This document shows positions 63,910-64,000 of a stretch of DNA of 64,000 nucleotides, piece by piece. The position numbers were made by a program, and so were the translations under genes. Each line of letters opens with the position of its first letter. The stretch's first letter is position 1. Location: the NCBI RefSeq assembly GCF_002933395.1, contig NZ_PKFN01000008.1:620001-684000 (forward strand), written 5' to 3'. The notes under the pieces are model-generated. The model saw nothing but the letters and a program-made list of their open reading frames with translations, made no database searches and was not told where the DNA came from. The DNA comes from Yoonia maritima. GTDB lineage: Bacteria > Pseudomonadota > Alphaproteobacteria > Rhodobacterales > Rhodobacteraceae.

Positions 63910-64000
63910 TTAAAGAACGATAACGACAAAGATTGTCAGCAAAACGGACCCAACCAACGCGGCTTGCGCGTATAGTTCGGACTGGTCGACCTCAAGCATG
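63910..64000 (-). CDS. sdhC: Partial succinate dehydrogenase cytochrome b subunit (C-terminus)
   Basis: Only the last 29 codons and the stop are inside the window: a segment with ELYAQAALVGSVLLTIF and a hydrophobic end VVIVL. It is the last membrane helix expected for SdhC. The gene lies 12 bp upstream of sdhD on the same strand and runs off the right edge, which confirms the sdhC-D-A-(lipoproteins)-B order. Confidence 0.85.
   Translation of the reverse strand, partial: MLEVDQSELYAQAALVGSVLLTIFVVIVL

Noticed and set aside
1..64000. tRNA, rRNA, CRISPR array, prophage or transposase
   Set aside because: None was recognised while reading the gaps and frames. A cloverleaf search by program was not possible, so a tRNA in a gap cannot be excluded.

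Overview
The window looks like chromosomal core DNA from an alphaproteobacterium of the Rhodobacteraceae (Roseobacter group). The evidence is the combination of an ethylmalonyl-CoA pathway pair (crotonyl-CoA carboxylase/reductase and ethylmalonyl-CoA mutase), an sdhC-D-A-B operon, MoeB with an N-terminal membrane region, a second-type RpoH sigma factor, a TauE/TIGR02186 pair, a luxR-luxI locus, a GcvT-fused dimethylglycine-dehydrogenase-like flavoprotein and an HvrA/H-NS-like protein. The genus is not determined. I saw no rRNA, tRNA, CRISPR array, prophage or insertion sequence. Coding density is very high, many neighbours overlap by 4 bp (ATGA/GTGA), and no gap exceeds 300 bp.

Layout. 1-4230: end of a cell-wall/NAD block (dacB-like, nadD), then a three-gene sugar operon on the minus strand (aldo/keto reductase, GH43 beta-xylosidase, TolB-like propeller). 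4400-8238, plus strand: a small-protein/cysteine-rich-protein pair, an aldo/keto reductase, a DAO-family flavoprotein, a GNAT acetyltransferase and a small membrane protein. 8257-17546: GcvT-fused flavoprotein, class 3 lipase, a large unknown secreted or anchored protein, a 2-hydroxyacid dehydrogenase, an SH3 protein, a cation efflux protein and an M3 peptidase. 17638-22912, minus strand: polar amino-acid ABC components, coaBC-dut-moeB and rpoH. 23008-26419: cobU, a phosphatase, GST and comM. 26389-29502, minus strand: esterase, gshB, yraN and rsmI. 29595-40269, mostly plus strand: LpoA/LppC-like lipoprotein, glnD, murJ, a rhomboid pseudoprotease, trpS, a lone methyltransferase, UspA, and the nfu-tsaB-rimI operon.

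40459-46765 is a nucleoside uptake and salvage operon: BMP-type binding protein, SnoaL-like protein, ATPase, permease, unknown protein, permease and purine-nucleoside phosphorylase. 46889-48552 holds a TauE exporter and its TIGR02186 partner. 48549-52501 (minus) carries an SDR, a RecD-like helicase, luxI, luxR and a small upstream ORF. 52698-57682 holds ccr, a plsB-like acyltransferase and ecm, with related TTGC-type motifs in front of ccr and ecm. The window ends with an H-NS-like gene, deoD, a DUF1989 protein and the sdh operon, in which three small lipoprotein genes lie between sdhA and sdhB.

Most notable: a dispersed palindromic repeat that forms gene ends, including the apparent start of the TolB-like gene; a rhomboid lacking both catalytic residues; a LuxR that appears to start at CTG; a cysteine-rich two-gene module; a 2-hydroxyacid dehydrogenase with Gly in place of the catalytic Glu; three lipoproteins inside the sdh operon; and a possible shared operator of the ethylmalonyl-CoA genes. 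I did not find a clear unprecedented multi-gene defence or biosynthetic system.
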